The notes below the pieces were generated by a model that made no database searches, was not told the DNA's origin, and worked only from the letters and a program-made list of their open reading frames with translations. A stretch of 7,710 nt of DNA from Collinsella sp. (GTDB lineage: Bacteria; Actinomycetota; Coriobacteriia; Coriobacteriales; Coriobacteriaceae). This document shows, piece by piece, positions 4,869-7,710 of the stretch. Numbering within the stretch: position 1 is the stretch's first letter; every line of letters starts with the position of its first letter. Both the position numbers and the translations under genes were made by a program. Location: contig DXLY01000034.1 in assembly GCA_019414465.1 (NCBI GenBank), positions 1 to 7,710 of the forward strand, in the 5' to 3' direction.

Positions 4869-6179
4869 ATGAGCCAGTTCATCAACAACCCCGAGCACAC
4901 CTTTGGTTTCGATACCCTGCAGCTTCATGTTGGCCAGGAGAGCGCCGACCCCGCATCCGACTCCCGCGCCGTGCCTATCTACCAGACCACGAGCTATGTG
5001 TTCCGCAACTCCCAGCACGCCGCCGACCGCTTTGGTCTTGCCGACGCCGGTAACATCTACGGCCGTCTGACCAACTCCACCCAGGGCGTCTTCGAGGACC
5101 GTATCGCTGCGCTCGAGGGCGGCGTTGCTGGCCTCGCCGTCGCCTCTGGCGCCGCCGCCATCACCTATACCCTGCAGGCCCTCGCCCAGGCCGGTGACCA
5201 CGTGGTCGCCCAGAAGACCATCTACGGCGGTTCCTACAACCTGCTGGAGCACACGCTCTCCCAGTTTGGTGTCGAGACCACCTTCGTCGATGCCCATAAC
5301 CTGGACGAGGTCGAGGGCGCCATCAAGGACAACACCACGGTCATCTATCTCGAGACGCTCGGTAACCCCAACTCCGACATCCCCAACATCGACGCCATCT
5401 CCGAGATCGCCAAGAAGCATGGCCTGCCGGTTGTCGTCGACAACACCTTCGGCACCCCGTATCTGTTCCGTCCGCTGGAGCATGGTGCCAACATCGTCGT
5501 CCACTCCGCAACCAAGTTTATCGGCGGCCACGGCACCTCGCTGGGCGGTGTGATCGTCGACGGCGGTAACTTCGATTGGAAGGCGAGTGGCAAGTACGCC
5601 CAGATCGCTGAGCCCAACCCCTCCTACCACGGTGTTTCGTTTGCCGAGGCTGCCGGTCCCGCCGCCTTTGCAACCTATGTCCGCGCTATCCTGCTGCGTG
5701 ACGAGGGTGCCTGCATCAGCCCGTTCAACGCCTGGGTCCTGCTCCAGGGCACCGAGACTCTGTCGCTGCGCGTTGACCGTCATGTCGAGAACACCAAGAA
5801 GGTCGTTGAGTTCCTGACCGGTGACAGCCACGTTGCCAAGGTGAACCACCCGAGCCTGCCCGAGCATCCCGACCATGAGCTGTACCAGAAGTACTTCCCC
5901 AACGGCGGTGCCTCGATCTTTACCTTTGAGATTAAGGGTGGCCAGGAGGCAGCTTGGAAGTTCATCGATCATCTGCAGGTGTTCTCGCTGCTCGCCAACG
6001 TGGCCGACGTCAAGTCGCTCGTCGTGCACCCGGCTACCACCACGCACTCCCAGCTCTCTGCCGAGGAGCTCGCCGAGCAGGACATCACGCCCTCCACGAT
6101 CCGTCTTTCCATCGGTACCGAGAACGCCGAGGACATCATTTGGGATCTGAAGCAGGCCTTTGCCGCACTGGACGAGTAA
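4869..6179 (+). CDS. metY: O-acetylhomoserine sulfhydrylase (O-acetylhomoserine aminocarboxypropyltransferase)
   Basis: A 436-residue PLP enzyme of the Cys/Met metabolism family, full length for MetY. It makes homocysteine from O-acetylhomoserine and sulfide, the direct-sulfhydrylation route to methionine. The PLP lysine is K216 in VHSATKFIGGHG. Other family features are the N-terminal FDTLQLHVGQ and PIYQTTSYVF, YGRLTNSTQ (64-72), SGAAAITY, LETLGNPNSDIPN (161-173), the PLP-binding aspartate D191 in VVVDNTFGTP, and the C-terminal SLVVHPATTTHSQLS and IRLSIGTEN. The long insert and the TTHSQL signature favour MetY over MetB or MetZ. I chose the ATG at 4869 because AAGGAG (4857-4862) lies 6 nt before it; the frame extends upstream to 4803, but without homology. 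Codons end in C far more often than in neighbouring genes, suggesting high expression. The gene has its own promoter and terminator, so it is monocistronic apart from the leader ORF. Confidence 0.96.
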   Translation: MSQFINNPEHTFGFDTLQLHVGQESADPASDSRAVPIYQTTSYVFRNSQHAADRFGLADAGNIYGRLTNSTQGVFEDRIAALEGGVAGLAVASGAAAITYTLQALAQAGDHVVAQKTIYGGSYNLLEHTLSQFGVETTFVDAHNLDEVEGAIKDNTTVIYLETLGNPNSDIPNIDAISEIAKKHGLPVVVDNTFGTPYLFRPLEHGANIVVHSATKFIGGHGTSLGGVIVDGGNFDWKASGKYAQIAEPNPSYHGVSFAEAAGPAAFATYVRAILLRDEGACISPFNAWVLLQGTETLSLRVDRHVENTKKVVEFLTGDSHVAKVNHPSLPEHPDHELYQKYFPNGGASIFTFEIKGGQEAAWKFIDHLQVFSLLANVADVKSLVVHPATTTHSQLSAEELAEQDITPSTIRLSIGTENAEDIIWDLKQAFAALDE

Positions 6180-6240
6180 GGCGACTTGTGCAAGGACCCC
6201 TTGCGACTCGATAGGTATAACTGCATAAAATGCCTGCTCA

Positions 6241-6280
6241 AGGCGCCTGTGCGAACAATGGTCGCACAGGCGCCTTTTTT
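6241..6280 (+). terminator. intrinsic terminator of metY
   Basis: A perfect 14-bp stem (6241-6254 with 6262-6275), GC-rich at its base, closes a 7-nt loop and runs directly into a T-run ending at 6280. It lies 61 nt after the metY stop and is a textbook rho-independent terminator. There is no matching A-run on the other side, so it works only rightward. Confidence 0.95.
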
Positions 6281-6491
6281 GCATAGAGAGGGTGCAAAAA
6301 CAGGGTTTTTGGCACGCTTTATGCAATCGAGATGTGGAAAACTCCTGTTGAGAGGATGTGAGTTTTACGCAAATGACGTGCGCCTTTTGAGAAAAACCGC
6401 AGGTCGCGATTTGCTCGGGGTACTATGCAGCGCGATCGAATCACACGCAGCTCAAACGCAGCAAAAACGCACTACGGAGGTTTCCAGCTAC
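6281..6491 (+). promoter_or_regulatory. non-coding region upstream of the secreted-protein gene
   Basis: This is the rest of the 312-nt gap between metY and the next gene. It contains a 7-bp hairpin CAAAAAC-AGG-GTTTTTG (6295-6311) and a possible -10 box TACTAT (6421-6426) with no good -35 at 17 nt. The promoter of the secreted-protein gene must lie here because the strong metY terminator precedes it, but I cannot place it with confidence. An in-frame extension of the gene back to 6186 would cross the terminator and is not coding. Confidence 0.45.
6445..6471 (+). repeat. three ACGCA repeats at an 11-nt period
   Basis: ACGCA occurs at 6445, 6456 and 6467, exactly 11 nt apart. The first two copies extend to ACGCAGC and the units share A-rich spacers. 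They end 4 nt before the GGAGG ribosome-binding site (6476-6480) of the secreted-protein gene. Spacing by about one helical turn would suit cooperative binding of a regulator, but three short copies may also be chance. Confidence 0.4.
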
Positions 6492-7268
6492 ATGAGGATT
6501 GATTCACGAAAACCGAAAGCCGCCGCCCTTTCCGCCGCTCTGACCGTGGCACTTTTGACGGGCGCCGGCGCAACTGATGCCCACGCGGCAACACTATCCG
6601 ATACGGTCGGATCCACGCCGTCCGAGGCGACGCTGATGCAGCCCGTCGACTATCGCGGCGACGGCTTTGGCTCCATGCAGGAGTGGAACGCCTCTATGGG
6701 GGCCAAGCGCGATTCCCTGGAGGTCCGCGCCCAGATCATCATGAACATGTACGGCGACTATGCCACCGATGACGAGCGCGCTGTACTGCAAGGTTGTATC
6801 GATGGTGCGGGCAGTCTTTTGACGATGGAGGAGGTCGACGCGAAGTCGGCCGAGCTCGACGAGCTTCGCTCCGCGCTCGAGGATGCTAAGCGCGAGGCGC
6901 TCGAGGCTGCGGCTGCCGAAGCCGGGGCCGCTGAGGCCGTTCAGGCTTCGTATTACAACGCCGGCTCCGGCTCGTCTTACGCGTCTGCTGCGTATTACGC
7001 GAACGGCTCGGGCCTGACGCGCTCGAGCGGCGTCAATAACTATAACGGTCGTCGTGAGACCTATTACAGCAGCAACGTGTTGTATCACCACCGCACGGGC
7101 GAGTGGACCCAGGATTCCGAGGGCTTTTGGCGCGATTCCGATGGTTACTACGTCGTGGCCGCGGGCGATAAGGCTCAGGGCTCCACGTTTACCGGATCCA
7201 AGGGCGAGTGCAAGGTCTATGACTCCGGCTGCGCTGCCGGAACCACCGACTACTACACTGGCTGGTAA
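6492..7268 (+). CDS. secreted coiled-coil protein with a 3D/double-psi barrel-like C-terminus
   Basis: A 258-residue exported protein. Residues 1-32 are a Sec signal peptide: basic start MRIDSRKPK, hydrophobic stretch to about 27, and AHA cleavage site after A32. Residues about 55-110 look helical. About 111-150 are a strongly charged, alanine-rich likely coiled coil. About 152-205 are a tyrosine/serine/glycine-rich linker. The last 40 residues, GYYVVAAGDKAQG (218-230) then VYDSGCAAGTTDYY (242-255), resemble the DxGG...G..D.Y ending of 3D-domain or double-psi beta-barrel proteins involved in cell-wall cleavage. That is my pattern match, not a search result. C240 and C247 could form a disulfide. 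No NlpC/P60 catalytic domain is present. The start follows GGAGG (6476-6480) by 11 nt. A cell-envelope role is likely; enzymatic activity is unproven. Confidence 0.8.
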   Translation: MRIDSRKPKAAALSAALTVALLTGAGATDAHAATLSDTVGSTPSEATLMQPVDYRGDGFGSMQEWNASMGAKRDSLEVRAQIIMNMYGDYATDDERAVLQGCIDGAGSLLTMEEVDAKSAELDELRSALEDAKREALEAAAAEAGAAEAVQASYYNAGSGSSYASAAYYANGSGLTRSSGVNNYNGRRETYYSSNVLYHHRTGEWTQDSEGFWRDSDGYYVVAAGDKAQGSTFTGSKGECKVYDSGCAAGTTDYYTGW

Positions 7269-7293
7269 TTTTTCTGCATCACGGATATTTGGC

Positions 7294-7341
7294 GGACGGG
7301 CGTCTTTACCGAGCTTTAGGGCAACGTAAGGGCGCCCGTTC
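7294..7341 (+). other. long stem-loop after the secreted-protein gene
   Basis: Positions 7294-7309 pair with 7326-7341 in a continuous 16-bp stem with three G-U pairs, around a 16-nt loop (7310-7325). It begins 25 nt after the stop codon. No T-run follows, so it is not a canonical terminator. It may stabilise the 3' end of the mRNA or act as a weak or factor-assisted terminator. Confidence 0.55.
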
Positions 7342-7385
7342 TATGTATGCATTTGAGTTAACAGAGCGCTTACCGTGGCAGTACG

Positions 7386-7440
7386 CCGCGCATATGGGCG
7401 CGGGGCACACTAAGTCACGAGAAACAAAGTCTTTCTCGTG
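7386..7440 (+). promoter_or_regulatory. two tandem hairpins just before the ribosome-binding site of the small membrane protein
   Basis: CCGCGC/GCGCGG (7386-7391 with 7398-7403) forms a perfect 6-bp GC stem with a 6-nt loop. Twelve nt later, CACGAGAAA/TTTCTCGTG (7416-7424 with 7432-7440) forms a perfect 9-bp stem with a 7-nt loop. The last base of the second stem is the first G of GGAGG (7440-7444), the ribosome-binding site of the 7455 gene. Placed there, the stem could tune ribosome access or protect the 5' end. No known riboswitch class is recognised. Confidence 0.5.
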
Positions 7441-7454
7441 GAGGAAGTGGTTCC

Positions 7455-7673
7455 ATGAACGCTCGAGATGTCGCTATTGCCGTCGTTGCCCTTTTGATCG
7501 GATGCCTTGGTCCGACGGCGGCGTTAACTGCCGGCTTGCAGTCCGCTACGGGCGCCGCTCCTGTGATTGTGGGCGCCTTGATTGCAGCGGCGTTGCCGGG
7601 AAGCGCCGGCGTGCTACTTTGCCGCGATGACGAGGACGAGGTTCCGGAATCGCAAAATAAGCCTCAGTTTTAG
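7455..7673 (+). CDS. small two-helix membrane protein, hypothetical
   Basis: A 72-residue protein with two predicted transmembrane helices, about residues 5-27 (VAIAVVALLIGCLGP...) and 36-56 (APVIVGALIAAALPG...), joined by a short loop. The tail is acidic and polar (CRDDEDEVPESQNKPQF) and probably cytoplasmic. The start ATG follows GGAGG (7440-7444) by 10 nt. I recognise no family. It may be a small envelope protein or a membrane-complex regulator, but nothing in the sequence fixes a role. It lies 186 nt after the secreted-protein gene in the same direction, behind two hairpins, so it could be co-transcribed or have an unseen promoter. The clean hydrophobicity pattern and good ribosome-binding site support it as real. 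Confidence 0.72.
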   Translation: MNARDVAIAVVALLIGCLGPTAALTAGLQSATGAAPVIVGALIAAALPGSAGVLLCRDDEDEVPESQNKPQF

Positions 7674-7685
7674 CCTCGAGCTAAA
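7669..7685 (+). terminator. weak stem-loop around the stop codon of the small membrane protein
   Basis: TTTAGC (7669-7674) pairs perfectly with GCTAAA (7680-7685) around a 5-nt loop, enclosing the TAG stop (7671-7673). The stem is short and only partly GC, and no T-run follows, so a terminator role is doubtful. Confidence 0.2.
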
Positions 7686-7710
7686 TGCAACAGGCCTTCG
7701 CGAATGACGG

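Noticed and set aside
6310..6325. Sigma-54-like sequence TGGCACG-N4-ATGCA.
   Set aside because: It has one mismatch in the -12 element, and sigma-54 is generally absent from Actinobacteria.
4833..6326. A 497-codon minus-strand open frame across the whole metY gene.
   Set aside because: It is an antisense shadow of the C-ending codon bias of metY. The translation is low-complexity G/V/L/D-rich with no motif, and it runs through the metY terminator.
6186..6491. Upstream in-frame extension of the secreted-protein gene.
   Set aside because: It crosses a strong intrinsic terminator and would bury the signal peptide more than 100 residues into the protein.
7289..7630. A 113-codon plus-strand frame overlapping the small membrane protein.
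   Set aside because: It is basic, cysteine- and arginine-rich, without motif or ribosome-binding site. The overlapping 7455 frame has clear membrane helices and GGAGG.
7670..7710. Possible 3' end of a minus-strand gene entering from the right (frame ending VIREGLLHLARG).
   Set aside because: Only about 13 codons are visible and other frames are open as well, so it cannot be supported.

Overview
The window looks like chromosomal DNA of a GC-rich actinobacterium, most probably of class Coriobacteriia and close to Collinsella. That placement is inference from the GC-rich coding sequence, the clear Shine-Dalgarno sites, the mix of genes and the style of the tyrosine/glycine-rich secreted protein. 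No rRNA, tRNA, CRISPR array, insertion sequence or phage gene is visible. It is mostly ordinary housekeeping and regulatory sequence with one well-developed regulatory leader.

Left part (1-1070, plus strand): the 3' end of an unidentified gene, a junction packed with dyad-symmetric DNA (146-230), then a Cof-type HAD phosphatase. Middle (1071-4593, minus strand), in transcription order: a LysR-type regulator, RNase HI, a Gfo/Idh/MocA-family oxidoreductase, an N-terminally extended acylphosphatase coupled to it by a 2-nt gap, and a PerR-type Fur-family repressor. The PerR-type gene converges on the HAD gene across a 14-nt gap.

Right part (4594-7710, plus strand): the lysR gene is divergent from metY, which encodes O-acetylhomoserine sulfhydrylase and assimilates sulfide into homocysteine. 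The 275-nt divergent region holds a consensus-like promoter, a T-N11-A LysR-type site centred about 66 nt upstream of the predicted start of transcription, and a leader of roughly 180 nt. The leader contains a 17-codon ORF with a strong ribosome-binding site and two cysteine codons. A CTCCT segment inside this ORF can pair with either of two downstream AGGAG copies, one of which is the metY ribosome-binding site. This suggests two layers of sulfur control: LysR activation, and cysteine-sensing translational attenuation. metY ends at a textbook intrinsic terminator.

Downstream lie a secreted protein with a coiled coil and a C-terminal segment resembling 3D/double-psi beta-barrel domains, and then a 72-residue two-helix membrane protein. 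Both have structured, hairpin-rich flanks.
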